Positions 1 to 7,906 of a DNA stretch of 64,000 bases are shown one piece after another. Numbering within the stretch: position 1 is the stretch's first letter; every line of letters starts with the position of its first letter. Source of the DNA: Halogranum gelatinilyticum (GTDB taxonomy: Archaea; Halobacteriota; Halobacteria; Halobacteriales; Haloferacaceae); the NCBI RefSeq assembly GCF_900103715.1, contig NZ_FNHL01000004.1, positions 310,001 through 374,000 on the forward strand, in the 5' to 3' direction. The translations under genes were made by a program, and so were the position numbers. A model generated the notes under the pieces. The model was not told where the DNA came from and ran no database searches. It saw nothing but the letters and a program-made list of their open reading frames with translations.

Positions 1-1
1 C

Positions 2-172
2 GGCATCGACGCCGTGCTCGTCCAGTACAGTCTCGAAGACACGCTCGTCGACCTCGTCTTCGACGCGGTCGGCGCGGTGCTCGTCTCGTTGTTCGGGACG
101 ACGACGCTCCGGTCGGCCGTCGACACGCTGACCGCGCGACTCGCGGGCAGTTCGACTGACGAGAGTCGGTGA
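2..172 (+). CDS. C-terminal tail of an unidentified, probably membrane, protein (5' partial)
   Basis: The frame is open from the window edge to TGA at 170-172 and gives 56 residues, so the start lies outside the window. A hydrophobic stretch (LVDLVFDAVGAVLVSLFG) looks like one membrane segment and is followed by a short polar tail ending in DESR. The frame shows typical haloarchaeal codon use. It ends 55 nt before the TrkA-domain gene on the same strand. I do not recognise the family from this fragment. Confidence 0.6.
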   Translation, partial: GIDAVLVQYSLEDTLVDLVFDAVGAVLVSLFGTTTLRSAVDTLTARLAGSSTDESR

Positions 173-227
173 AGTGACGGGGAAAATCGGGACCTACCTT
201 TTTGTTCCGGCTGACGTATGGACCCCC

Positions 228-884
228 ATGCGATTTGTTATCGTTGGCTACGGTCGGGTCGGGTCGCGGACGGCCCGCATCCTGATGGAGGAGGGTCACG
301 ACGTCGTCATCGTCGAGAACGTCCACGAGAAGGTCGAGCGTGCGAGCGAGGCCGGATTCGAGGTCATCGAGGGCGACGGCAGCAACGAGACGGTCTTGGA
401 GAAGGCGGACCTCGACAGTGCGGACGCCATCGGCGGGCTGACCGGCGACCCCAACATCAACTTCGCGGCCTGTATGATCGGCAAGGAACACGGCTGTCGG
501 TCGGTGCTCCGCATCGACGAGGACTACCGCAAGGAGATCTACGAACAGTACGCCGAGGACGTCGACGAGATCATCTACCCCGAACGGCTGGGCGCGGCGG
601 GCGCGAAGACGGCACTCTTGGGTGGCAACTTCAACGCCATCGGCGAGCTGACCCAGCATCTCCAGCTATCGACGGTGACCATCCCGTCGGGGTCGCCCGT
701 CGTCGGCAAGCGGGTCAGCGACATCGAGTTGCCCCAGAGCGCGCGGCTCTACGCCCACGGCCGGGGCCGCGAGCCGATGACGATTCCGTTGCCGGGGACG
801 ACCATCGAGGAGGGCGACCACGTTTCGCTCATCCTCGAACAGGAGGCCATCGGTGAGGTGCGGCAGGCACTCATCGGTGCGTGA
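228..884 (+). CDS. TrkA-type NAD-binding RCK protein
   Basis: This 218-aa soluble protein starts with a Rossmann beta strand and nucleotide motif (MRFVIVGYGRVG, residues 1-12), followed by the acidic strand end VIVEN and the EGDGSN segment typical of RCK-N domains. Residues of about 137-218 fit an RCK-C ligand domain. Such proteins gate K+ or other cation transporters in response to nucleotides. The ATG at 228 is chosen over the in-frame GTG at 174 because the Rossmann strand begins there and the upstream codons add only a non-conserved tail. No TrkH-type pore gene adjoins it; the upstream partial membrane gene could be a partner, but that is not shown. Confidence 0.88.
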   Translation: MRFVIVGYGRVGSRTARILMEEGHDVVIVENVHEKVERASEAGFEVIEGDGSNETVLEKADLDSADAIGGLTGDPNINFAACMIGKEHGCRSVLRIDEDYRKEIYEQYAEDVDEIIYPERLGAAGAKTALLGGNFNAIGELTQHLQLSTVTIPSGSPVVGKRVSDIELPQSARLYAHGRGREPMTIPLPGTTIEEGDHVSLILEQEAIGEVRQALIGA

Positions 885-1185
885 GGAACAGACCCAGCCG
901 ACCCCGGCCCCGAAGCGCGGAGCCGGGAAGTCGGCTGTCGGCCGACAGGGTGGGGGGAGGTCGGCCGTCGGTCGAACAGGGGGTGTCGGGCGCGCGGGGG
1001 GTGGGAGGATGGGAACTGAGGCCGTCAGTGCGCGCCCGGTAGACTGGTTTTTCCCGGTTGGTATAAATCCGCGTCAGACGGCTGACCGACGGACGGAGAC
1101 CGCTTTCGCGGCGGTTTCGACCCGGACGTGCGCCGCGTATCGCCGCGGGCAGAAGCTACTTCGACGCCGGGGGTGAGAACTTCCC
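885..1185 (+). other. Gene-free region with promoter-like sequence
   Basis: No coding frame is convincing here. The first half holds two related GC-rich blocks (GTCGGCTGTCGGCCGACAGG at about 930 and a diverged copy near 960). A TATA-like GGTATAAATCC lies near 1060. A weaker AT stretch (GAAGCTACTTCG) lies near 1151-1163, about 27 nt before the kdgA start, where a leaderless haloarchaeal promoter would sit. Confidence 0.45.
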
Positions 1186-2067
1186 ATGCACGGCATCGGC
1201 CCACCCCTCGTGACACCGTTCACCGAAGACGGCGACGTCGACGACGCCGCCCTCCGCGACCTCGTCGGCTGGGTCGAGGCGCGCGGCGTCGACTTCCTCG
1301 TCCCCTGCGGCTCCAACAGCGAAGCCGAACTGATGACCGCCGACGAACGCGCCCGCGTCGTCGAGACCGTCGTCGACGAAGCCTCCGTCCCCGTCCTCGC
1401 GGGTACGGGCCATCCGGGCCGTCGCGAGACGCTCCAGCAGACGGAGCGCGCCGCCGACGCCGGTGCCGACGCCGCCCTCGTCATCACGCCGTTCTACTAC
1501 CACCACACCCACGACGCGCTCGAAGCCTACTACGAGAGCGTCGCCGACGAGTCGCCGCTGCCGGTCTATCTCTACAGCGTCCCCGCCTACACCGACGTCG
1601 CGCTCGACCCCGAGCTCGTCGGACGGCTCTCGACACACGGCAACGTCCACGGCATGAAGGATTCCAGCGGGAGCATCGACGCGTTCGTCCGCAGCAAGCG
1701 CGCGACGGCCGAGGAGGATTTCGATCTCCTCGTCGGCAGCGGCGGCGTCCTCGCACCCGCACTCGACGCCGGTGGGGCGGGCGGGGTGCTCGCGCTCGCC
1801 AACGTTGCCCCCGAGGCCGCGGCGGAGGTCTTCCGTCTGCACCGCGCCGGCGACGACGACGCGGCCCGCGCACTCAACGCCGAGTTGGTCGAGCTGAACC
1901 GCGCAGTCACCGCCGAATACAGCGTGCCGGGACTGAAGGCGGCGATGCGGGCGAGAGGCGCGCCCGCCGGACACGTGCGCAGCCCACACCAGCCGGTCGG
2001 CGCGGAAACGAGAGAGGAGCTCGAATCGCTCGTCGACCGACTGGAGACGCTCGTCTCGGGCTTTTAA
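1186..2067 (+). CDS. kdgA: DapA-family class I aldolase, probably 2-keto-3-deoxy(phospho)gluconate aldolase
   Basis: This is a 293-aa TIM-barrel protein. The Schiff-base lysine is in HGMKDSSG (about residue 158) and the catalytic tyrosine in VYLYSVP. The substrate loop reads VPCGSNSE in place of the GTTGE of dihydrodipicolinate synthase, and the VPSRTG segment holding the DHDPS arginine is VPAYTD here. This points away from lysine synthesis and towards the KDG/KDPG aldolases of the haloarchaeal semi-phosphorylative Entner-Doudoroff pathway. The protein would act in the cytoplasm, cleaving KD(P)G to pyruvate and a triose. The gene overlaps the convergent ModE-like gene by 4 nt. The family is certain; the exact substrate is inferred. 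Confidence 0.82.
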   Translation: MHGIGPPLVTPFTEDGDVDDAALRDLVGWVEARGVDFLVPCGSNSEAELMTADERARVVETVVDEASVPVLAGTGHPGRRETLQQTERAADAGADAALVITPFYYHHTHDALEAYYESVADESPLPVYLYSVPAYTDVALDPELVGRLSTHGNVHGMKDSSGSIDAFVRSKRATAEEDFDLLVGSGGVLAPALDAGGAGGVLALANVAPEAAAEVFRLHRAGDDDAARALNAELVELNRAVTAEYSVPGLKAAMRARGAPAGHVRSPHQPVGAETREELESLVDRLETLVSGF

Positions 2068-2762
2068 ATCACAGTCGCCCGCGTCGCCGTCGCCTTGAAC
2101 GAGGCGACGACCCTGTCGCCGACGGCGAGCGCGAGCCGTTCGACGCTCTCGACGGTCACGAGTGCCGTGAGCGGCGTCTCCGTCCCGACGTCGAGACCGA
2201 CGCGGGCGACCGCCTCGCCGCGGTCGAGGCTGGCGACAGTGCCGGAAAAGCGGTTTCGGGCACTCGTGGCACCCTCGTCGGGTGCGTCGTCGGGCGCGTG
2301 CAGCGTCACCGCGTCGGCGCGGACGCTCACCTGAACCGTCACGCCCGCGTCCGCGTCAGTGTCCGCGCCAGCGACGAGCGCGCGAAGCGTCCCGGCGGGA
2401 GTCTCGACGAGCGCGAGTTCGCCCGTCCGCTCCGTGACGGTGCCCTCGAACACCGTCTCGGCGACCTGTGCCGTCCCCGAGAGCGCGGCCCGGAGCCGGT
2501 CGAAACGCGCCAGAAGCTCGCAGGCTCCGTCGGTCAGCTGGCTGCCGCCGCCGCCCGAACCGCCCCGGCGACGTTCGACGAGGGGCCCGAACGCCGACTC
2601 CAGCGCTTCGAGCCGGGAGAGCGCGCGCGGTCGCGAGCGGCCCAGCTCCGACGCGGCGGCACTGACCGAGCCGTGGTCGCGGATGGCTCCCAGAAGCGTC
2701 GCGTCGTCGGTTCCGAACGTCACGTCGCCAGCGTGTAGCCGTGCCTCGACTCCGGCGTCCAT
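2064..2762 (-). CDS. ModE-like molybdate-responsive regulator (HTH + TOBE)
   Basis: This 232-aa protein has an N-terminal LysR-type helix-turn-helix (about residues 17-80, GSVSAAASELGRSRPRALSR), a glycine-rich wing, and C-terminal TOBE/Mop-like repeats (about 105-232) with the oxyanion-binding signature SARNRFSGTV. This layout is that of ModE, which binds molybdate or tungstate and controls uptake genes. It is divergent from the Mo/W ABC transporter genes and shares their 204-nt intergenic region, so it probably regulates them. That region carries 24-nt tandem repeats. The metal preference cannot be read from the sequence. Confidence 0.85.
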   Translation of the reverse strand: MDAGVEARLHAGDVTFGTDDATLLGAIRDHGSVSAAASELGRSRPRALSRLEALESAFGPLVERRRGGSGGGGSQLTDGACELLARFDRLRAALSGTAQVAETVFEGTVTERTGELALVETPAGTLRALVAGADTDADAGVTVQVSVRADAVTLHAPDDAPDEGATSARNRFSGTVASLDRGEAVARVGLDVGTETPLTALVTVESVERLALAVGDRVVASFKATATRATVI

Positions 2763-2802
2763 AGCCGGGATGCGCGGCCGGTCGGCAAAACGGTTGTCAC
2801 AC

Positions 2803-2895
2803 TCCCGTCGGTCGCACGGATTTCCGTCCCGTCGGCCGGGCAGATTTCCGTCTTGTCGGCCGCACGAACCTCCGTCTCGTCGGTCGCACGGACCA
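2803..2895. repeat. 24-nt tandem repeats upstream of the modE-like gene and the ABC permease
   Basis: Three full units of 24 nt (2824-2847, 2848-2871, 2872-2895) each begin CCGTC and carry a core GTCGGYCG. They are preceded by a partial unit (2803-2823). The units differ at several positions, so this is a diverged tandem array. It fills much of the promoter region between the divergent regulator and transporter genes. It could be an operator array or a neutral minisatellite. Confidence 0.75.
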
Positions 2896-2966
2896 CCGGA
2901 CGACGGGCGACGACGCGGTGCGGCAACCGAAAGGGTTTCTCCGTTCCTCGCGCGCTACACTATCGA

Positions 2967-4076
2967 ATGAGTACGGGCACCGGAAACGCGTCGGTCGTCG
3001 GCGGGACGTTCGGCCGCAGTGCGGTCGTCCTCGCCGTGTTGACCGTCCAGCTCGTCGCCTTCGCGACCGCGGTGGTGGTCGGCCAGCCGACGCTCTACGT
3101 CGCCTTCGCACTCGCCAGCGCCGCCGCCCTCGCCGTCGGCACCGGCGGCGGGTGGCAGGCGGTCCTCGCCGTCGTCGCCGCGACGCTCGTCCTCGTCGGT
3201 CTCCTCTCGGTCGTCGGCAGCCTCTGGCTGCTCGTGCTCGGCCCGCCGCTGTTGACGCTCGCGGTCGGCCTGACGGGCCACGAGTGGACCGGCGTCGCCG
3301 CCGCGACGCTCGGAACCGTCCTCCTCGTCGCCCTCGGCGTCCCGCTCGGTCTCTTTCTCGCCCGACAGGACCTCGCGCTCGTCGCGGGCGCGGCCGCCGA
3401 TCCGGCGGTCCGCGAGATGCTCGTGCTGACCGTCTACGCGCCCTTGCTCGCCGCGCTCGCCGCGCTCGTCTTCGGCGTCCCGCTCGCGTATCTCCTCCGT
3501 GAGGGCTTCGCGGGGCAAGCACTCGTCGAGAGCCTCGTCGACCTGCCGCTCGTCGTCCCCCACTCCGTCGCGGGCATCGTCGTCCTGTTCGGCTTCGGCC
3601 GCGGCGCGGCGTTCCCGGACGTCCGCGTGCTCGGGACGCTGACCGGCATCGTCCTCGCGCTGACGTTCGTCAGCGTCCCCTTCGCGGTCAACGCCGCCCG
3701 CGAGGCCTTCGAGACGGTCGACACCCGACTGGAGTACGCCGCCCGCGCGCACGGCGCGAGTCGGCTCTCCGCGTTCCTCAGGGTCACCCTCCCACTGTCG
3801 GCCCGCGGGGTCCTGACCGGCGGCGTGCTGGCGTGGGCGCGGGCCGTCTCGGAGTTCGGTGCCGTCGCCGTCGTCGCCTACACCGTCCGCGACTACGTCT
3901 CGCCCGTGACCCTCCGCGAGACGACGACCCAACACGCCCCGGTGTTCATCTACAACACCTACACAAGCCAGGGGCTGCCCGAGAGCGGGGCCGTCGCGAC
4001 GCTCCTGCTCGGTCTCTCGGCGGGCATCTTCCTGCTCGTCCGGTGGCTCGCCTACGACGACGGAGGGATACTGTGA
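2967..4076 (+). CDS. Molybdate/tungstate-type ABC transporter permease
   Basis: This 369-aa integral membrane protein is mostly Val/Ala/Leu-rich helices. The C-terminal half holds the permease coupling segment (EYAARAHGASRLSAFLRVTL), the EAA loop that contacts the ATPase. It is longer than typical ModB/WtpB/TupB permeases (about 230-280 aa) because of about 100 extra hydrophobic N-terminal residues, probably additional helices. The ATG at 2967 is taken as start because upstream codons lie in the repeat-containing promoter region. The ATPase gene overlaps the end (TGTGA), so the two are translationally coupled. The anion is inferred from the ModE-like neighbour and the TOBE-containing ATPase. 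No substrate-binding protein gene is adjacent. Confidence 0.83.
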   Translation: MSTGTGNASVVGGTFGRSAVVLAVLTVQLVAFATAVVVGQPTLYVAFALASAAALAVGTGGGWQAVLAVVAATLVLVGLLSVVGSLWLLVLGPPLLTLAVGLTGHEWTGVAAATLGTVLLVALGVPLGLFLARQDLALVAGAAADPAVREMLVLTVYAPLLAALAALVFGVPLAYLLREGFAGQALVESLVDLPLVVPHSVAGIVVLFGFGRGAAFPDVRVLGTLTGIVLALTFVSVPFAVNAAREAFETVDTRLEYAARAHGASRLSAFLRVTLPLSARGVLTGGVLAWARAVSEFGAVAVVAYTVRDYVSPVTLRETTTQHAPVFIYNTYTSQGLPESGAVATLLLGLSAGIFLLVRWLAYDDGGIL

Positions 4077-5107
4077 GCCTCGCTGTCGACGTGCGGGCGA
4101 CGTTCACCGCCGACGGCACCGAGCCGTTCACCGTCGACGTCGCACTCGACGTCCGGCCGGGCGAGACGCTCGTCGTCCTCGGTCCCAGCGGGAGCGGCAA
4201 ATCGCTCCTCCTGGAGACGGTCGCGGGCTTTCACGCCCACGAGGGGACCGTGACGCACGACGGCAGCGATCTGACCGGCACCGAACCCGAAGCACGCGGC
4301 TTCGGCTTCGTCTTTCAGGACTACGCGCTCTTTCCGCATCTCACCGTCCGCGAGAACGTCGCCTTCGGGGCGCGCTACCACGAGGACACGCGGGACCCCG
4401 ACGAACTGCTCGCCGAGTTGGGCGTCGGCCAGCTCGCCGACCGCACCCCGAAGACGCTCTCGGGCGGCGAGAAACAGCGCGTCGCGCTCGCCCGCTCGCT
4501 GGCCATCCGCCCGGCCGCGCTGCTCCTCGACGAGCCGCTGTCGGCACTCGACGTGCCGACCCGGCAGACGCTCCGGACCGACCTCGCGCGCATCGTCGCC
4601 GACGTGACGGCCGTCTACGTCACCCACGACCGGACGACTGCGCGGGCACTCGCCGACCGCATCGCCGTCATGCGCGACGGCGAACTCGTGCAGGTCGACA
4701 CGCCAGAGGAGGTGTTCGAGTCGCCCGCGTCGCCCTTCGTCGCCCGCTTCACCGGGTCGAACGTCGTCGCGGGCGACGCGCTCGACGCGCTCGCATCCGT
4801 CGACGGTCTCGGCGGCGACTGGGGACAGTTCGCCATCCGACCGGAGCACGTCGTCGTCGGCGACGCCGCTGACACCACCAACACCACTGACACCACCGAC
4901 ACCACCGACATCACCGACACCACCGACACCGAGGCGACCGTCGAACGAGTCGTCCGCGAGGACGCCGCCTTCCGGGTCACGCTCGCGCTCGGGAGCGGCG
5001 GCGACGAGGCGACGGTCGACGCCTTCGTCTCCACCCCGCCCGCCGTCGGCGAGACGGTCGGTCTCCGCTTCCCGCCGGAACACGTCACACGCTTCCGCGA
5101 CGAGTAA
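4073..5107 (+). CDS. Molybdate/tungstate-type ABC transporter ATP-binding protein
   Basis: This 344-aa cytoplasmic ATPase has Walker A (GPSGSGKS), Q-loop (FVFQDYALFP), ABC signature (LSGGEKQRVALARSL), Walker B (ALLLDEPLSALD) and H-loop (VYVTHD), then a C-terminal TOBE-like regulatory domain (about residues 235-344). The start is GTG at 4073, overlapping the permease stop by 4 nt. Between the nucleotide-binding domain and the last part of the TOBE domain lies a low-complexity Asp/Thr tract (DTTNTTDTTDTTDITDTTDT), absent from typical family members and probably a flexible linker. It energises oxyanion import together with the upstream permease. Confidence 0.88.
   Translation: MSLAVDVRATFTADGTEPFTVDVALDVRPGETLVVLGPSGSGKSLLLETVAGFHAHEGTVTHDGSDLTGTEPEARGFGFVFQDYALFPHLTVRENVAFGARYHEDTRDPDELLAELGVGQLADRTPKTLSGGEKQRVALARSLAIRPAALLLDEPLSALDVPTRQTLRTDLARIVADVTAVYVTHDRTTARALADRIAVMRDGELVQVDTPEEVFESPASPFVARFTGSNVVAGDALDALASVDGLGGDWGQFAIRPEHVVVGDAADTTNTTDTTDTTDITDTTDTEATVERVVREDAAFRVTLALGSGGDEATVDAFVSTPPAVGETVGLRFPPEHVTRFRDE
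4871..4930 (+). repeat. In-frame GACACCACC microsatellite inside the ABC ATPase gene
   Basis: About six imperfect 9-nt units of the type GACACCACC run in frame and encode repeated D-T-T triplets. The tract lies in the TOBE linker. Copy number could vary by slippage in steps that keep the reading frame. Confidence 0.85.
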
Positions 5108-5193
5108 CCGATTCCAGTTTCGTTTTGCCACCGCCGACAGCCACCACGGTTGCTGACAAGCTTGATTGCCGACGCAGAGTAAGAGACTCACGA

Positions 5194-6291
5194 ATGGCGA
5201 TTTCGGTAGGAAACCACACGGGACGTGACCTCCGGTTCTCGGTCGGTGAGCTGACCGGCGCGCTGGGAGATTCGGTTACGGTCCTGCCCATCGTGGTCGC
5301 GCTCGGCACGCTGACGCCGGTATCGCTGCCGCACGTCCTGCTGCTCTTCGGCGTCTTTCAGATCGTCTGGGGCGTCGTCTACGGGCTTCCGCTCTCCGTC
5401 GAGCCGATGAAGGCACTCGCCGGACTCGCCATCGCCGGGACCATCAGCTATCCCGAACTCGCCGCCGCCGGACTGCTCGCGGGCGGCGTCCTGCTCGTCG
5501 TGGGGCGCGGGCGGCTGCTCGCTCGCGTCGACCGCTACGTCGGCACGCCGGTCGTCCGCGGCGTCCAACTCGCCGTCGCGCTCCTGTTGGCGCAAGCCGG
5601 TCTCGAACTCGGTCTCGGCGACCCGCTGCTCGCTGGCGTGGCCGTCGGCGCGACGCTCCTCGTGGTCTGGTTCGGCTACCGACGGGCGGCGACGCTCGTC
5701 GTCCTCGGGTTCGGCGGCGTCCTCGCACTCGCCTCCGCTGGTGTTCCGTCGCCCTCCATCCCCTCGCTGACGCTCTTTCCCGCCGGTCTTCCGCGGCTCT
5801 CTCCCGGCGCGGTCGAAGCCTCCCTCGGCCAACTCGCGATGACCGTCGGCAACGCCGCCGTCGCCACCTCCGTGCTGTGTACGGACCTCTTCGACAGGGA
5901 CGTCGCGGCCGACGACCTCGCGTCGAGCATGGGCGCGATGAGCCTGCTCGCCGTGCCGCTCGGCGGGCTTCCGATGTGCCACGGCAGCGGCGGCCTGGCG
6001 GGCAAGTACGCCTTCGGCGCGCGAACCGGCGGCGCGAACCTCGTCCTCGGCGGGCTCTACCTCGGCGCGGCACTCGTCGCCGGGCTGGTCGTGGCCTTCC
6101 CGATGGCCGTCTTGGGCGTGTTGCTCGTGCTCGTGGCCGTGCAGTTGGCGCGGAGCGCGACGGAGACGACGTCGCTGCCGCTGACAGTCGCGGTGGGGGT
6201 GACGGGCCTCGTGGTGAACGTCGGTGTCGCGTTCGTCGTGGGCGTGGCCATCCACCAGTTCGCGCGGCGCGTTCTGGACAGGGATTTGTAG
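5194..6291 (+). CDS. MOT1-type molybdate (sulfate-like) transporter
   Basis: This 365-aa membrane protein has about 10 hydrophobic helices and the paired signatures of the MOT1/SulP-like family: YGLPLSVEPMKALAG near residue 65-80 and PMCHGSGGLAGKYAFGARTG near residue 258-277. MOT1 proteins carry molybdate across the membrane without ATP. The gene follows the Mo/W ABC genes by 86 nt on the same strand, so the locus combines two uptake systems and a ModE-like sensor. The ATG at 5194 is preceded by AAGAGACTCACGA. Sulfate as substrate is possible, but the neighbourhood favours molybdate. Confidence 0.82.
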   Translation: MAISVGNHTGRDLRFSVGELTGALGDSVTVLPIVVALGTLTPVSLPHVLLLFGVFQIVWGVVYGLPLSVEPMKALAGLAIAGTISYPELAAAGLLAGGVLLVVGRGRLLARVDRYVGTPVVRGVQLAVALLLAQAGLELGLGDPLLAGVAVGATLLVVWFGYRRAATLVVLGFGGVLALASAGVPSPSIPSLTLFPAGLPRLSPGAVEASLGQLAMTVGNAAVATSVLCTDLFDRDVAADDLASSMGAMSLLAVPLGGLPMCHGSGGLAGKYAFGARTGGANLVLGGLYLGAALVAGLVVAFPMAVLGVLLVLVAVQLARSATETTSLPLTVAVGVTGLVVNVGVAFVVGVAIHQFARRVLDRDL

Positions 6292-6311
6292 TCGGGGCGA
6301 CGAGAGAGGAC

Positions 6312-6410
6312 ATGACCTGGGCCGACCTGTTCGACCGCGCCGCCGACTACGACGTCGACGAGGAGACCGTTGTCGACGCCCTTCGGGAGCACCGCGATGC
6401 CGACGAGTGA
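6312..6410 (+). CDS. 32-aa acidic small protein coupled to the PIN-like gene
   Basis: The ORF reads MTWADLFDRAADYDVD followed by a short helix and an acidic end (HRDADE). It starts 20 nt after the MOT1 gene and overlaps the next gene by 14 nt, which suggests translational coupling. Its amphipathic, strongly acidic composition fits a real haloarchaeal microprotein. I believe similar short proteins precede the same PIN-like family in other haloarchaea, but could not check. It could be a partner or antitoxin-like inhibitor of the downstream protein; there is no direct evidence. Confidence 0.6.
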   Translation: MTWADLFDRAADYDVDEETVVDALREHRDADE

Positions 6411-6873
6411 GCCGAGTCCCGCCCGGATCGTCGCCGACGCCGACGTGCTCGTCGCGGACCTGTTCGTCGACGGCGACGCTCGTCGGGCGATGGATGTGGT
6501 TCGTCAACATTCGTGGCTGACGCTCGTCGCCAGCGACGAGTTGCTCGACGACGCCGAGGCGGTCGTCGAATCGCTCGGCGACGCCGCCCTCGCGGCCGAC
6601 TGGCGCGAACGAATCGAGGAGTTGCGCGAGCCGGTCGACCAGCCTGCGGGCGACCATCCCGGTCTCGCCTCGGCGTATCAGGGCGGGGCGATGCATCTCC
6701 TCTCGTTCGACGAGCGGCTGGGGAGCGTGCAGGCCGGTGCGACCCTCCAGGGGCGAATCCCGCTGAGCGTCCGCCATCCGAAGGCCTTCGCCGCGCTGTT
6801 CGACGCCGCGAGTCTCTACCGGGAGGTCGTCGGCGACGAGTATCCCGGCCCGGACCGCGACCCGCGAGCATAG
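6397..6873 (+). CDS. PIN-like domain protein (DUF7384-like)
   Basis: This 158-aa protein shows PIN-fold hallmarks: an N-terminal Asp in a beta strand (ARIVADADVLVADLF), a central acidic segment (ASDELLDDAEAV) and a C-terminal strand with Asp (HLLSFDERL). It ends YPGPDRDPRA. PIN domains are Mg2+-dependent RNases in VapC toxins and rRNA-processing enzymes, and the spacing of acids here is compatible with activity. The start ATG at 6397 lies inside the 32-aa ORF. The upstream small ORF and overlap resemble toxin-antitoxin gene order, but no VapB-like DNA-binding motif is visible. Confidence 0.7.
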   Translation: MPTSEPSPARIVADADVLVADLFVDGDARRAMDVVRQHSWLTLVASDELLDDAEAVVESLGDAALAADWRERIEELREPVDQPAGDHPGLASAYQGGAMHLLSFDERLGSVQAGATLQGRIPLSVRHPKAFAALFDAASLYREVVGDEYPGPDRDPRA

Positions 6874-6984
6874 CGAAGCGCGGAGCCGAGGCTGACCGAA
6901 GTGCTGTTGCGGGCGACCGGAAATCCTGACCGGACGGGCCACCATGGGCCACCGCCGACGGAAGAGAGAGCGTAACGAGACGTT

Positions 6985-7779
6985 TCAGGCCGTGTTCATC
7001 CGCTTTACGACCTTCCGGATGGTGCTCCGGGGTGAGAACCGCACTGCGAGCGTGAGCAGCTTGTTCTTCCAGCCGTGGACGACGACCGGTTTCCCCTGCA
7101 TCGTCGCCCGGTAGCCCGTCTCGGCGACGTCGGCCGCGCTGGCGACGTCACCCTGGAACAGCGGGGTGTCCGTGACGCCCGCGCGTTCGTCGAACTTCGT
7201 GCTGGTCGCGCCGGGGCAGAGTGCCGTGACGGTGACGCCCGTGCCGTCGAGTTCTTCGCTGATGGCTTCGGAGAAGGAGAGCACGTAGGCCTTCGTCGCG
7301 TAATAGACGGCCATGAAAGGCCCGGGCTGGAAGGCCGCGGTCGAGGCGACGTTGAGCACGCGGCCGTGACCCCGCTCGACCATCCCCGGGAGGAAGCGTT
7401 TGGTTAGCTCGGTCAACGCCGTCACGTTCACCTGAATCTCGTCGAGTTCGCGGCCGAGGTCGGTCTCGGTGAAGGGACCGTTCGTCCCGAAGCCCGCGTT
7501 GTTGACGAGCACGTCGACGGTGATACCCCGCTCGTCGAGTGCCGCTTGAATCTCGCCCGGCGACTCCGGGCGCGCGAGGTCTTTGACGACGACGGTGACG
7601 CCGATGCCGTGCTCGCGCTGGAGCATCTCACCCAGTTCGCGCAGTTTGTCCTCGCTACGGGCGACGAGGACGAGGTCGTAGCCGTCGGCCGCAAAGAGTT
7701 TGCTCAGCTCCCAGCCGATACCGCTGGACGCACCTGTGACGAGCGCGACACCGACGTCGCTGTCTCCGGTCTGTGACAT
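6985..7779 (-). CDS. SDR-family short-chain dehydrogenase
   Basis: This 264-aa protein has the classical SDR signatures: TGASSGIG (cofactor glycine motif, residues about 15-22), NNAG (about 94-97), a catalytic serine in VLNVAST and the YxxxK pair in YYATKAY. The residues after the second strand (VARSEDK) favour NADP(H). Its length and motif set match the DltE/YohF-like oxidoreductases. The substrate cannot be predicted. It stands alone, with 127 nt to the next minus-strand gene upstream. Confidence 0.9.
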   Translation of the reverse strand: MSQTGDSDVGVALVTGASSGIGWELSKLFAADGYDLVLVARSEDKLRELGEMLQREHGIGVTVVVKDLARPESPGEIQAALDERGITVDVLVNNAGFGTNGPFTETDLGRELDEIQVNVTALTELTKRFLPGMVERGHGRVLNVASTAAFQPGPFMAVYYATKAYVLSFSEAISEELDGTGVTVTALCPGATSTKFDERAGVTDTPLFQGDVASAADVAETGYRATMQGKPVVVHGWKNKLLTLAVRFSPRSTIRKVVKRMNTA

Positions 7780-7906
7780 GATGTCGGTCAGAGGGGCGAA
7801 GCCGGTATAAACACCCGCCGTTGCGGTGAGTCTGAAGACGAGGATAGCTTACCGCTCTGCGTCCCGCCGATAGACTCGCGTCGCTCGTCTATCGAGGTTT
7901 GCTTCG

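Noticed and set aside
2803-2895. CRISPR array
   Set aside because: The units are directly contiguous with no unique spacers and differ from one another, so this is a tandem repeat, not CRISPR.
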